From NCBI GenBank assembly GCA_029931975.1, contig JAOZQY010000029.1, forward strand, positions 1 through 44,272: a DNA stretch of 44,272 nt, given 5' to 3'. Positions 7,973-18,153 of this stretch are shown in pieces (position 1 is the stretch's first letter; each line of letters opens with the position of its first letter). Below the pieces are notes generated by a model that saw nothing but the letters and a program-made list of their open reading frames with translations, was not told the DNA's origin and searched no databases. The stretch is from Bacteroidales bacterium. Lineage in GTDB: Bacteria; Bacteroidota; Bacteroidia; Bacteroidales; GCA-2748055. A program made the translations under genes and the position numbers.

Positions 7973-9385
7973 TCAACAAATTTTCACTACCTCCAAATTT
8001 AATACTTTTCCGAGTTTCTCCAGTTTATGGGTGATATGTCCGATTCCAATGGCACAGTGGTGAGAAGGTCCCTGTTCAGACCATCTGTTCATGAATTCCT
8101 TTGCACCTATGGAGAAGCGATAGCGGCTGTTGGTGTTTCCGATCTGAAGGACCGGTCCTGGAACAGATTCTCCTTCAGCCACCAGCAGGAAGACACCTTC
8201 GGGATCCTCCACAACAGACAGAAGAGTAATCGGACCATGTTTCACAGTCATCTGGATGGACAGGCCTTTACCGGGTTTCCCATGATATATGGGAAGGGGA
8301 ACCAGCTTCACAGGTCCCTCGGCAATGGCAGGATGGGCAGGGCCGTCATGTCCCAGCATCACAATATCATCTTTGAAATCCATCATGTAGAACTCCGAGA
8401 AGGAACCTCCGCATCCAAATTCAGCCATGATCTTCATGGCCTGGGCGTTCTTGACCTCACACTCGCCGGCAATGGGAATATTTTTACCTGTTAGAATCGT
8501 ATTTCCAGCAATCACAGAGGTAACGATATTTTCGTATTCGTTCCCGGATTCGCCTTCATAATAGTAGGCCAGTGATCCCAGATGGTGGTTTTCAATCAAC
8601 TTATCCAGTGCCACTGAAGTCCGGGCGGCCCGTTCAATTTCTTCTTCTTCACATTCCGGGACCACTTCAAAGGTCCTGTTAAACTCGTCTATCTTCTGGC
8701 TGACTTCCTCCTCAGTCGTTTCCTTTCGGTGCCTGTTCAGCTCACACATTTCCACCAGTTCGATATGGTTGCCAAAGCTGGCCGATTGTTTGGTCAGATC
8801 GGTATAGACATCCAGCATTCCTCCGTAGTAGTGACCCAGTACGCCCAGTCGGTTTTCCCGCATGATCCCGGCCACTCTGGCTGCTTCTGTCCAGGCTTCA
8901 ATCTCTCGCCAGGCTTCAGGGTCTTCCAGGTATCCGGTTACAAAATCGTAGCCAATTCCAGACCTGTTAAATACCGATGCAATTTCAGGTAAGGAACATG
9001 CCTGGCAATGCTCCAGCCAAACCCCGGTCATTTTACCCCGGTCCCTGAGGCTGTTAAATGCTTCATAATCCAGTTGAGGTACGGGCTGCAGGTTGAGTAT
9101 GATCATGGGTACCTTCACCTTCTGGGCCACAGGCAGTACGGTTGATGAAAGTGCATAGGTGGAGATGAAAAGAAATACGATCTCCACATCATTGCTGTGT
9201 AGCAGGCTGGCAGCCTCCCTGGCTTTAACCGGATTGTCTGCCATGCCGGCGTCGATGACCTCCACTTCAAATCCCTCTATTTTCTCCTTTATACGCTTCT
9301 GGTATCCCAAAAGGTTCTCCAGCAATCCATCGAACTGGTCCCAGTAAGTATCCAGTCCAATCCCAAATAATCCAACTTTTGTCAT
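7973..9385 (-). CDS. L-arabinose/L-fucose isomerase-like protein
   Basis: A 470-residue cytoplasmic protein of the AraA/FucI fold superfamily. The N-terminal Rossmann-like part (MTKVGLFGIGLDTYWDQF) and the segment GVLGHYYGGMLDVYTD are characteristic. Candidate metal and catalytic residues, by spacing against AraA, are E308, E331 (GSFSEFYMMDF), H346 or H351 (LGHDGPAHPAI) and H442/H443 (GPSHHCAIG). It would interconvert an aldose and a ketose. L-rhamnose or L-fucose is plausible because the gene lies directly behind a GH106 rhamnosidase, but the exact sugar is not shown. It is 30 bases after GH106 and 4 bases before the SDR. Confidence 0.8.
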   Translation of the reverse strand: MTKVGLFGIGLDTYWDQFDGLLENLLGYQKRIKEKIEGFEVEVIDAGMADNPVKAREAASLLHSNDVEIVFLFISTYALSSTVLPVAQKVKVPMIILNLQPVPQLDYEAFNSLRDRGKMTGVWLEHCQACSLPEIASVFNRSGIGYDFVTGYLEDPEAWREIEAWTEAARVAGIMRENRLGVLGHYYGGMLDVYTDLTKQSASFGNHIELVEMCELNRHRKETTEEEVSQKIDEFNRTFEVVPECEEEEIERAARTSVALDKLIENHHLGSLAYYYEGESGNEYENIVTSVIAGNTILTGKNIPIAGECEVKNAQAMKIMAEFGCGGSFSEFYMMDFKDDIVMLGHDGPAHPAIAEGPVKLVPLPIYHGKPGKGLSIQMTVKHGPITLLSVVEDPEGVFLLVAEGESVPGPVLQIGNTNSRYRFSIGAKEFMNRWSEQGPSHHCAIGIGHITHKLEKLGKVLNLEVVKIC

Positions 9386-9415
9386 CTATCTTTATTTCGA
9401 TTAATGATTAAACTA

Positions 9416-12400
9416 TTATTGTTTTAAAATACTGACCGGCCCCAGTAAGCCTGAACTCAAGAGGGGAGAGTCTACGGTGTAGTGTTTCCATGTGGTAAAG
9501 GTGTATCGTTTGCCTGGTATCGGCTTTTTGTTCAGCACCCACTCAGGCCATTTGCCATCCACAATGCCATCCTCTGAATAAGCTTCATCACCAATCAGGC
9601 GATTGGGCCAAAGGTTGACTACCTCAACTTCCAGTTCATTATTTTTCTCTTCTACCGCATCGGTGATCTCCACCTGCCAGGGAGTCGTCCAGATGATCCC
9701 CAGATCTTTCCCGTTCAGTTTTACCCTGGCCATATAATTTACAATGCCAAAATCCATGAAAAGTTTGCCGTCTTTCCCGGCCATATCGCAATCAAAGGTT
9801 TTATGGTAGACAGCGGTTCCCGAATAGTACTTAATTCCTTCTTCGGGTCTGTTGATCCAATCCTCCAGCTGGTCAAACCTTACCATTCCGGGTCCGCCCC
9901 ATTTCGGGTCAAAGCTTACATCCCAAGAACCTTCAATGGTGCCTGCCTCGATTTTTGGATAAAAGTTCCTTTCCTCTTTACTCAGGCTGGAGTTTTCCTC
10001 CTTATTGAAAATGATGAAGTAACTCTCATAGGCCTCAAACTGAAGGGGAATACTTATGACCCCATCGGAGACTGAGTATTCGGGCAAAGCGCGCCTTTCA
10101 CCGTTCATGGGATTCCAGAGTTCCGGATACCCTTCTTCTACGCGAAATTCACAATTCACGCGGGTATTATTATTTGTTCGGTTAGATACAAAATAGAGCT
10201 CGTTTCCGGACATTTTTCTATGGATGTAGCGTACCGTTCCATCTGCGGTAAAGTCAGGTCGAATCCCAATACTGCTTAGATATTTAGACGTGGTGGAATA
10301 ATTGGGGTACAACTCCTCTCCGTCGGGATTGGAATAGCCTCCTCCCCACAGAATCTTACCCTTCCCGTAAGCAATTTCAGACTCCTCCAGGGGCACAGGT
10401 AAGCCTCCCCATAATTTTTCGCTTATAGCCTTAACTTCATCATCGCAGTCGGGGTAGTTAGCCAGTCCGGGTGATTGATCCACCGGATTACCAATTATGG
10501 TCGCTCCCTGTTTTACAAGTGATTCTATTTTCGAAATAAGTTGAGGTGTCATGGACCGGACTTTGGGTAGTACCAGGATATGATAAGAAGCACCTCCTTC
10601 AAATACGATCTTCCCGTCTTTTACCTCAGCACGCTCCAGGAGGATGCGTGGACTGCAGCCGTCAAAATTATATCCTTTCCGGTCGGGCATAAATTCCTTG
10701 GCACTCTTGTCTTTCAGAGCAACTATCTGATCTGTGGCAGCATCAAAACCAAATTCAGTATTTCCTTCCAGGTATTCATTCCCATCCACTGCAGAGGATG
10801 GAGGGAGGAAGACGTGCGGAGCACCTTCGGGAATCAGGTAGAGGACATCACTTACTCCTTTTCCCTGCTGCAGGAGGGCCTGGCTTCGTGCCACGTAGCT
10901 ATGATATGCTCCTGACATTTCCCACCAGGTTTGTCCCCTGTCCCAATGCACCCCATAGGGACCCATGGTCATCCCGGGCCGGTATTGCTCACCCACAGCC
11001 TTGTGGGCAAAAGTATGATATACCAGTCTGTTAATACCGGAGCAAAAGGCCCAGTCGTTCTGGTTTTTGATGGAACCCGGGAAAGATCTCCATGCCACCA
11101 GGTGGGAAGTGAAAGCCTCAGCTGCAACCACCGGACGGCCATATAAATTGGCTATGGACGTTCCTTCAAAGGTGCTGAAACCCGTACTGAAGCCATAGCC
11201 CTTGTTCCAAAATTCGCACATGGGTACGTCTGCGTAGGATCCCAGGTCCAGGTCCGTATTGGGATTCATATCATAGGGTTCAATGGATAGACCCATGCCG
11301 TATTTTCTTCCGAAATTCTTAAAATACTCCACATGGTTCCTCAGAATAAGTTCCTGTGACACTACACGTAAATCCCATAAGAAACGTTCACTTTCTTCCA
11401 CTGTTCCCACAACCATACCGGTATAGACAGGCAAATAGGGTAGTGGATCGTAGCCCTTAAGTTCCTCGAATTTTTTCCTGAATCCATCGCTCCAGTTCTG
11501 AGCCCCCATTTCCCAGCTATCCATATGAATCATCTTCCAGCCGCCTGCTTTAGTGGAGTCCGGTCTGATCTTTTCAATCAATGGAACCATGAATTTTTCC
11601 AGGTGATTCTTCATGGCTTCCGCACTCATCTTATCACATTCAAAGCCCAGTCCGGGCATGGGCGCAGGACGTGTGATAGCTCCATTGTTTCGCCTTCCGA
11701 AGCGCATGATGGTCCAATTGCCTTCAGGAACCTCCCACTTTATGGTGCCATCGCTCTGCATATATGCTGTAATGTCGATCACATCTTTGCTGGGAATACC
11801 CAAAGGATTCCCATCAGAATTTTCAACGTAGACAGCAGGTTCAGGAATATATTGTTTTACTCCTTTCATAGAACTGTAAGGGGAACGATAATAGAGTGCT
11901 TTCTCATCCACATCCATAATCACTGTGGAATTTTCAGTTGTGGGGAAGGCAATAACAGCTACATCCTGGTAATAATTCTCCCAGCGTTCTTTCAATTCGG
12001 GTGTAAACTGACCCAGTCCAAAAAATGGATTCCGGCCCTGGGGAATTTTTAGTTTTTGCTCCAGCTTAAGAGGTCCGCTCACCTCCGTTTTACTGGCCAC
12101 CAGGTGTTGCATGCTTTCTTCCATTTTCACCCAGGGACCACCGCTTCCTGTCCAACCCGGACCAGAACCAAGGGTAAGAACAATTCCCAGGCGTTCGCAC
12201 TCTTTCACCGCATATGTAAAGCTTTCCTGCCACTCTTCACTTAGGAATTTCACAGGGCCCTGTGGTATTCCCACATTCACTTCCAGAAAAAGCACATGAC
12301 CAATCCCTACTTTTTTCATGGATTCCAGATCGGCTGTCATTTCTTCTCTGGAAAGATTCCCGTCCATGAAATACCAGTAAACACCGGGTCGGGCCGAGTT

Positions 12401-12550
12401 TGGTGGTTGGAGAAAGGCTTCAGTCAGCTTCTTATAGTCTGCCACTTCTTTTGTTGTTCTCTCCTGGACATCGACTGAACAATTTATCAGTAAAGGGAGA
12501 AGGAAAAGCAATATCCAACGGGGTTTAAAAAATTGTGCGATCTGTCTCAT
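9416..12550 (-). CDS. GH106 family alpha-L-rhamnosidase lipoprotein
   Basis: A 1044-residue surface or periplasmic lipoprotein (signal with lipobox LLINC at residues 20-24). The family start RPGVYWYFMDGNLSREEMTADLESMKKVGIGHVLF and GSGPGWTGSGGPWVK are hallmarks of GH106. These Ca-dependent enzymes release L-rhamnose from complex pectins and related glycans. Acidic active-site candidates lie in SWEMGAQNW and VVAAEAFTSH. The C-terminal beta-sandwich ends in FTTWKHYTVDSPLLSSGLLGPVSI, so length is normal. It is the first gene of the isomerase/SDR operon and divergent from the AraC regulator. Confidence 0.92.
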   Translation of the reverse strand: MRQIAQFFKPRWILLFLLPLLINCSVDVQERTTKEVADYKKLTEAFLQPPNSARPGVYWYFMDGNLSREEMTADLESMKKVGIGHVLFLEVNVGIPQGPVKFLSEEWQESFTYAVKECERLGIVLTLGSGPGWTGSGGPWVKMEESMQHLVASKTEVSGPLKLEQKLKIPQGRNPFFGLGQFTPELKERWENYYQDVAVIAFPTTENSTVIMDVDEKALYYRSPYSSMKGVKQYIPEPAVYVENSDGNPLGIPSKDVIDITAYMQSDGTIKWEVPEGNWTIMRFGRRNNGAITRPAPMPGLGFECDKMSAEAMKNHLEKFMVPLIEKIRPDSTKAGGWKMIHMDSWEMGAQNWSDGFRKKFEELKGYDPLPYLPVYTGMVVGTVEESERFLWDLRVVSQELILRNHVEYFKNFGRKYGMGLSIEPYDMNPNTDLDLGSYADVPMCEFWNKGYGFSTGFSTFEGTSIANLYGRPVVAAEAFTSHLVAWRSFPGSIKNQNDWAFCSGINRLVYHTFAHKAVGEQYRPGMTMGPYGVHWDRGQTWWEMSGAYHSYVARSQALLQQGKGVSDVLYLIPEGAPHVFLPPSSAVDGNEYLEGNTEFGFDAATDQIVALKDKSAKEFMPDRKGYNFDGCSPRILLERAEVKDGKIVFEGGASYHILVLPKVRSMTPQLISKIESLVKQGATIIGNPVDQSPGLANYPDCDDEVKAISEKLWGGLPVPLEESEIAYGKGKILWGGGYSNPDGEELYPNYSTTSKYLSSIGIRPDFTADGTVRYIHRKMSGNELYFVSNRTNNNTRVNCEFRVEEGYPELWNPMNGERRALPEYSVSDGVISIPLQFEAYESYFIIFNKEENSSLSKEERNFYPKIEAGTIEGSWDVSFDPKWGGPGMVRFDQLEDWINRPEEGIKYYSGTAVYHKTFDCDMAGKDGKLFMDFGIVNYMARVKLNGKDLGIIWTTPWQVEITDAVEEKNNELEVEVVNLWPNRLIGDEAYSEDGIVDGKWPEWVLNKKPIPGKRYTFTTWKHYTVDSPLLSSGLLGPVSILKQ

Positions 12551-12610
12551 TTTGTTATTATTGCAGTGATATTAGTAGTTATGTTTGTTATGCAGCAGTT
12601 TTGTAATGAT

Positions 12611-12643
12611 CAAAAATACATATATTTACATGCACAAATCAAG
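12611..12643 (-). promoter_or_regulatory. Promoter for the GH106 operon in the shared intergenic region
   Basis: On the minus strand TATTTTTG (12618-12611) is an exact TAnnTTTG box. A TTG at 12643-12641 lies about 21 bases upstream of it and an alternative TTTG at 12638-12635 lies 16 upstream. The 134-base gap separates GH106 from the divergent AraC gene, so the regulator could act on both directions here. Confidence 0.5.
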
Positions 12644-12684
12644 ACCAGATCTGTTATTTGCTTTGTGCTTTATGATACTGACTT

Positions 12685-13557
12685 ATGGAAGATTTCTATA
12701 AATATCTCCAGGCAAGACAGGATTATTCTTTTATGGACCTGGTAGTGGTCAATGCGGGTCACACCCATATTGAAGCCGATGCTTCCTATCCGCCAGCCCA
12801 TCATCCCTCTCACCACCATTTTAATTTCTCGCTGGGACGTGTTATTGATGAGTATCAGCTGGTTTATATAACCTCGGGCAAGGGGATTCTGGAAACCCGA
12901 GCCGGTGGAAGATTTGTGATTGAGGCAGGGGATGGATTCTTTTTGTTCCCGGGTGAATGGCATCGTTTCAGGCCTGATGCAGAAGTTGGTTGGACGGAAA
13001 ACTGGGTAGGGTTTAAATGTTCAGTTTCCCCACTTAATTGTGCTGAGCAGCTTCTGAGCAAAGAACATCCTGTTTTCAGGTTTGGACTGGATGATCAGGT
13101 TGTTTCCATGATGAACCATCTGTTTAATACGGTAAAGTCAGATTATGTGGGGGCTGAGTATGTATTGTCCGGAAGCGTGGTCCACCTGATGGGCTACATC
13201 CTGACCCTTTTAAAGAGACAGGAGCTAAAGATCAGTGGCAGGACCGATGAGATCATTATGACTGCAAAATCGCTTATGGAGAGCCGGTTTTCAGAAAAGG
13301 TGTCCCTGGAAGATATTGCCAGTCATCTCCATATCTCCTATGCATGGTTTAGAAAATATTTCCGTAAGAATACAGGATTCTCCCCTTACGACTACCTGAT
13401 CAATATCCGGATCAATTATGGGAAGATCATGCTGAAGAACTCGAGCAGATCGGTAAAAGAAATCAGTCAGGCCTCGGGCTTTGAATCACAGCAGCAATTC
13501 AGCAGAACCTTTAAGAAGAAGACAGGTCTGACTCCGGTTCAATTCAGGAATACTTAG
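12685..13557 (+). CDS. AraC-family transcriptional regulator
   Basis: A 290-residue cytoplasmic regulator. Residues about 20-150 form a cupin-type sensor with HTHIEADASYPPAHHPSHHH and the loop FLFPGEWHRFRP. Residues about 185-288 carry two HTH motifs (VSLEDIASHLHISYAWFRKYFRKNTG and VKEISQASGFESQQQFSRTFKKKTG). The architecture matches sugar-responsive AraC proteins such as RhaS/RhaR-like activators. It sits between the divergent GH106 operon and the plus-strand glycosidase genes, so it is the likely local switch for both. The inducer is not known. Confidence 0.9.
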   Translation: MEDFYKYLQARQDYSFMDLVVVNAGHTHIEADASYPPAHHPSHHHFNFSLGRVIDEYQLVYITSGKGILETRAGGRFVIEAGDGFFLFPGEWHRFRPDAEVGWTENWVGFKCSVSPLNCAEQLLSKEHPVFRFGLDDQVVSMMNHLFNTVKSDYVGAEYVLSGSVVHLMGYILTLLKRQELKISGRTDEIIMTAKSLMESRFSEKVSLEDIASHLHISYAWFRKYFRKNTGFSPYDYLINIRINYGKIMLKNSSRSVKEISQASGFESQQQFSRTFKKKTGLTPVQFRNT

Positions 13558-13704
13558 CCATCTTGCTCGCTTCTTCAGAGGGGAATCTACTTGATTCAGA
13601 TCATTTTGTGCAACAGAACTGCCAATTCCTACATTGATTTTAAAGGCGTGATGGCCTATTTTTATTGGGCCTAATTGCAACACAAACTTTTCAAACTCAT
13701 TAAT

Positions 13705-14979
13705 ATGAAATATTTTGCTCAGTTACTTACTGTAATTCTGGCTATTGTCCTTGCCTCATGTGGAGAAGGATCCGGGACCGTATCACAAATGGTTTTAAAG
13801 AACCAGTCAAGCATCGACACAGTAAACTATGAGGATGTTGTCCTATTGAAAAGGATTGCCTCCCTCCGGAACGAACTTATCAGGGTGGGACGTCTCCATC
13901 TGGATAACATCAGTTTGGCCGACCAAAAGAAAACTGCCGGCATTGCCGGTGAGTTGCTGGATCGTGCCGAACAGAAGATCCTGGGGGAACTTCCCGAAGG
14001 AAGGTTTTTTTGGAGCTATACAGGTTTTGATGAGCCCGAAGGGATGGTAAAGATGGCAGAAGGTTTCCTGGAGGATCTGGCTTCAGGTCGGGATCCCCTG
14101 GAAGGGAAGTATGCAGAACCGGGAGGTTATGTGGTGGACCATGCCATTATCAAGAAAGATGATCTTTGGCACCTGATCTATATCCGGGGAATTGCGGGTA
14201 CAAACTGGCCCGAGTATCCACTCACCAATTTCGGTCACGCTGTGAGTCATGACCTGAAACACTGGCACACAGAAAAGCCGGTACTGGAAACTCCGGAGGA
14301 GGGTTTTGATACCTACCAGGTATGGGCCCCTCATATTATTAAACACCAGGATAAGTACTGGATCTATTATACAGGAGTAAATGATTCCGTCACGCAGGCC
14401 ATCTGCATGGCCAGTTCTGAAGATCTCTACCATTGGGAGCGTCATGAATCAAATCCATTGATTACCAGCCTCCCCTGGGGATACTGGGATGAGAGTCATT
14501 GGTCCGATTGTCGCGACCCCATGGTCCTGAAGGAGGGGGATACTTTTTACTGCTATTATACCGGCGGGAGAATGGTGGCCGATACAGATTCTTTTGAGTA
14601 TTGCCTGGGGATTGCCAGCTCAAAGGACCTGATAAGCTGGAAGGATGAGGGCTTCAGACGACTAGTGCACACACTGGGAACTCCCCCGGAGTCACCCTTT
14701 TTGGTAAAGAAGAATGGGATGTTTTACCTCTTCTATACCAACTACAAGCATGGGATTGTATATTTGACCAGTCCGGATCCCCTCAAGGGATGGAAAGAGA
14801 ACCCCGATGATCCTCAGAGTATTATGGAAGGGGTATCGGCCACAGAGATTATACAGGAAAACGGACACTGGTATATCACCTATATCTCTCATATGAACAA
14901 CGGACTCCATTTCTTTCAGATCAAGGAGCTGATATGGAATAATGATGGAAGTGTTTCAGTAAAGGATGCAGAATTATAA
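13705..14979 (+). CDS. GH32/GH43-like beta-propeller glycosidase lipoprotein
   Basis: A 424-residue lipoprotein. I start at ATG 13705 because it gives a clean signal MKYFAQLLTVILAIVLASC; the longer TTG frame from 13675 disrupts it. An N-terminal helical part (about 45-120) precedes a five-bladed propeller. Candidate acidic residues are the Asp of YVVDHAIIKKDD, the RDP motif in SDCRDPMVLKEGD, and the Glu in PPESPFLVKKNG, matching the Asp/Asp/Glu layout of clans GH-F and GH-J. The substrate is unknown; arabinofuranose or a similar furanoside fits the locus. The next gene begins 11 bases downstream. Confidence 0.75.
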   Translation: MKYFAQLLTVILAIVLASCGEGSGTVSQMVLKNQSSIDTVNYEDVVLLKRIASLRNELIRVGRLHLDNISLADQKKTAGIAGELLDRAEQKILGELPEGRFFWSYTGFDEPEGMVKMAEGFLEDLASGRDPLEGKYAEPGGYVVDHAIIKKDDLWHLIYIRGIAGTNWPEYPLTNFGHAVSHDLKHWHTEKPVLETPEEGFDTYQVWAPHIIKHQDKYWIYYTGVNDSVTQAICMASSEDLYHWERHESNPLITSLPWGYWDESHWSDCRDPMVLKEGDTFYCYYTGGRMVADTDSFEYCLGIASSKDLISWKDEGFRRLVHTLGTPPESPFLVKKNGMFYLFYTNYKHGIVYLTSPDPLKGWKENPDDPQSIMEGVSATEIIQENGHWYITYISHMNNGLHFFQIKELIWNNDGSVSVKDAEL

Positions 14980-14990
14980 ATAGAGATCCA

Positions 14991-17900
14991 ATGAAAAATA
15001 TAAACATAAGTTTCTGCCAGTATTCACTTTTAATCTTGCTGCTATTCTCAGTTTCATATAACCAGTTACGGGCCCAGGGATCTTTAAGCGACTGGAGTTC
15101 TGAGGGAGATGGCGTTTTCGAATTACTGCAGAATGAAGCGCAGTCTGGTCTGCGGGGAATTGCTCCCTCGCTCAGGCTTTACTGGAAACCAACAAGGGAT
15201 AGTTCAGCAGGAAGGTATAAATCCCGTCCTTTTACCATTGAAAAAGCCATTCAGCTCTTTGATATCGCAGGTGTACCTGGCTTTAATATGAAAAAGCAGT
15301 CTGAGTTTTTTCGTGTCCGACTCAGAGCAAAGAAAGGAAATACCCTCCTTCGTGAGACAACTACCAATGGCTATGGGAGTTTGACTACCGAAAGATGGTT
15401 TACACCGGATCTGCTTGGGAAGGAAGTGTACCTGGAGATTTATGCTCCGGCATTAAAATCATTCTTTGGTGTTCAGGATGTCTGGATGTCTTTTGAGAAT
15501 TATAAACAGTCGGATTCCCCGGCTTTGGATGATCCAGTCTCTGTCAGCTTACAGGCCGTCCAGATCGATGAAAAAGCGGCTCTGACATTTTGCAGGAGTA
15601 TTCCTTTCCTTAGCTGCGATCCGGGATCCCGAGGAGAGTCGACCCGCGTGATGAATGGTACAAGCGAGTTCATTCCTGTCAACGCCAGTGCTGATGAACT
15701 TTTTCTGCTTGGAATGATTAATCATGGTTGGGAGAATGGAGTGGCTCACTGGAGTGAACATACTGAAACCCTTTGGGAAAGAGAGGATCAGGTTTATGTG
15801 GGAAAGCAACTGGGGACCTTGGTAATACAATATGAGGAAGGATTAACCGACAGCATACCGCTTATTTTTGGGTCAAATATGTGGTTTTCCTCTCATTGGA
15901 CCCATGGAGGGAGCCATGAGGTTTCGGTTCCCACAAGAGAACCCTTTGCATCACGCCCCGACTATATGACCCTGCTCCGGAATACTCTCCTTGTAAAGGA
16001 AGATAGATATGAAGGATCAGTGGCTTCTGATTACAGACATTACTATCTGGCAATCGAACCACGTCCCTTGAAAATCTCCGGCCTTGAAATTGTTAATGAT
16101 GCCGGAACCAGGGGAAGGCCCACAATCTCAGCAATTACCCTGAAAGGAAAAAAGGAGAAAGGTTTGTATGGGTTTAAAAAGATGGATGTGGCTGCTTCCG
16201 ATCTGGAGGCAGGTATTGACGTGAGTGTTCCGCCTGACTACCAGTCGGATGCAGCAAAGATTGCAGCTATTCTTTACACGCATGATAATGAGCTGCCTGA
16301 GCACCCTGAAGAAATTAGCCTTCCCGAATCATTGGATGCCACAAGTATCAGATTTCTGGGTGGAAAAGAGGCGATTTGGCTCACTAACATCTGGGCAGCC
16401 AATCTGGCACAGATTCATGAGAAGTTTGATCCCGAAACGGGCTATTTTATGGAGACCGGAGTGGATTGTCCCTTCTACGGGGGCTACTCCGGACTGGGTA
16501 CCTGGTGTACCCAGGGCATTTACCCGGCGGCCTACTCCCGCACCAGCGATCATTTTGCCACCCTGGCCATGCGGCATATTAATCTGCCCCAACGCGAGAC
16601 CTCCTTTGTTGACTTCTGCGATACCTGGCTTTATTTCTATCGCAACAATCGTGATCCGAAGCAGGGGCCACCCAACGATTTGCTAGACTTGGACCGCTAT
16701 CCTGATGATGCGCCTCCCCACTGGTCCATGGAGCTGAGTCGCCCGCCCACAACAGGAGGTGCACTGAACGTAAATGAAATCCATGGGGATGAAGAGATGG
16801 ATGGTCATGCCTCCACCATTGTGGGACGATGGTATGCCTGGCGCCTGCAGGGTGGAGGAAACAGTGAATGGTTGACTCAGGCCCGGGAAGATGTCTATGG
16901 TAAGAGTCGCTGGGAGAGTACCAGGGATGCAGCTGAGTTTATTTGCTGGTTGATGGATTACACAGGGCGCGACCTGGTCTATTCGGAAGGAGAATTTACC
17001 GGATGGGGTGGTGTTGTGAGAGATTTTTGCCTGGTGCCCAAAGGTATGTCGCAGGAGACCGATCCAAAGAAAATCAGGGAGAACTATGCCAATGCTAATA
17101 TGTATGAGCCCTATCCAAATTTCGCCTGTTTAACCGCATTGAAATGTGCTGCTGAAATGGCTGATGCAACCGGGGAGAGGGAAATCGCAGAAAAATGGAG
17201 GAACTATTCGCAGACCATTCGGGATGGCATGGTACGTCAACTGGTGGCAGGTGATTTTAATAAGTTTACCTGGAGAATTTCTCCTTATTCTATTCTAACC
17301 ACCTTTCAGGACAGACTGGTTCAGACCTGGTTTTCGCTCTACCTGGACGGGCTGGATCCGGCGCGCTGGGACCAGGAGATGCTAGCCATTACAAGAAATA
17401 CCTTTCAAGAGCATATGCTTATGCCCTATGGTCATGCTCCTGTTCTGGCCATGGGATATGGACAGGGATGGCTGACCCATGCCTCCCTGCTGCTCGATGA
17501 AATGGATCATGCTGGAAAGTTGCTTGTAAATACGGCCATGTATACATACGATAAGAACATGGACTATGTGAATTCGGAAACCGGAGTGGACTGGCGCAAA
17601 TGGACGTGGATCGTACCCGAAGGGGTCAACCTCCTGCCCGATGGCAGCTGGCACCGAATTAATGACCTCTCCAACGGGGCCAACCAGGGTCCGGTCATGC
17701 ATGCCATTGAGGCAAGTGCAGGTGTGGATGATATAGATCCCGACCACATCCGGATTATGCCACGCATTCCCGATCCCCTGGAGGGAATTGAGGTCAGCAA
17801 TCATAAGGTTCTGATCCCCGAAGGAAAAGGATTGAAGAAGATAAGGATCGATTATCGCTTCGAGAAAGAAGGTCTCTTCTCACTCACAAGTTCTGAGCCT

Positions 17901-18104
17901 ATTCCGAAACTTTCCATTCGATTAGGTCCATGGTCAGATAAACACGAGGCAGAAAAGAGCATGGAATCAATGGGTCCTGAAGCAGGAAATACCCGTCTGG
18001 AGTCCTCAGGCGAATATAGGAATCAGCCTGGCTGGTGGATATGGATCGAAAATCTGAAAAACACAGAGAAGCTAAGTATTAACTATATAAACAAGATGAT
18101 GTAG
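14991..18104 (+). CDS. Large secreted (alpha/alpha)6-type protein, unassigned family
   Basis: A 1037-residue secreted protein with a Sec signal ending near QLRAQ (residue 29). The N-terminal third looks like beta-sandwich. From about residue 490 a helical region with conserved-looking aromatic/acidic stretches follows (TGVDCPFYGGYSGLGTWC, ETGVDWRKWTWIVPEG). It ends in a short beta-rich tail (IRIDYRFEKEGLFSL). This layout resembles six-hairpin glycosidases and DUF5695-like proteins, but I cannot name the family with confidence. Its place between propeller and six-hairpin enzymes supports a role in the same glycan breakdown. Confidence 0.6.
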   Translation: MKNINISFCQYSLLILLLFSVSYNQLRAQGSLSDWSSEGDGVFELLQNEAQSGLRGIAPSLRLYWKPTRDSSAGRYKSRPFTIEKAIQLFDIAGVPGFNMKKQSEFFRVRLRAKKGNTLLRETTTNGYGSLTTERWFTPDLLGKEVYLEIYAPALKSFFGVQDVWMSFENYKQSDSPALDDPVSVSLQAVQIDEKAALTFCRSIPFLSCDPGSRGESTRVMNGTSEFIPVNASADELFLLGMINHGWENGVAHWSEHTETLWEREDQVYVGKQLGTLVIQYEEGLTDSIPLIFGSNMWFSSHWTHGGSHEVSVPTREPFASRPDYMTLLRNTLLVKEDRYEGSVASDYRHYYLAIEPRPLKISGLEIVNDAGTRGRPTISAITLKGKKEKGLYGFKKMDVAASDLEAGIDVSVPPDYQSDAAKIAAILYTHDNELPEHPEEISLPESLDATSIRFLGGKEAIWLTNIWAANLAQIHEKFDPETGYFMETGVDCPFYGGYSGLGTWCTQGIYPAAYSRTSDHFATLAMRHINLPQRETSFVDFCDTWLYFYRNNRDPKQGPPNDLLDLDRYPDDAPPHWSMELSRPPTTGGALNVNEIHGDEEMDGHASTIVGRWYAWRLQGGGNSEWLTQAREDVYGKSRWESTRDAAEFICWLMDYTGRDLVYSEGEFTGWGGVVRDFCLVPKGMSQETDPKKIRENYANANMYEPYPNFACLTALKCAAEMADATGEREIAEKWRNYSQTIRDGMVRQLVAGDFNKFTWRISPYSILTTFQDRLVQTWFSLYLDGLDPARWDQEMLAITRNTFQEHMLMPYGHAPVLAMGYGQGWLTHASLLLDEMDHAGKLLVNTAMYTYDKNMDYVNSETGVDWRKWTWIVPEGVNLLPDGSWHRINDLSNGANQGPVMHAIEASAGVDDIDPDHIRIMPRIPDPLEGIEVSNHKVLIPEGKGLKKIRIDYRFEKEGLFSLTSSEPIPKLSIRLGPWSDKHEAEKSMESMGPEAGNTRLESSGEYRNQPGWWIWIENLKNTEKLSINYINKMM

Positions 18105-18153
18105 ACAAGGTAAACCTGTCCAAATTATTTTATTCAGAAAAAACCAAGCAAGC

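Noticed and set aside
13644-13672. GC/T-rich dyads between araC and the propeller gene as a rho-independent terminator
   Set aside because: Stems are only 4 bp; not strong enough to annotate.
18104-18120. Hairpin after the 1037-residue gene as a terminator
   Set aside because: Only a short bulged stem with a weak T-rich tail, and the next gene follows in 49 bases; read-through is more likely.
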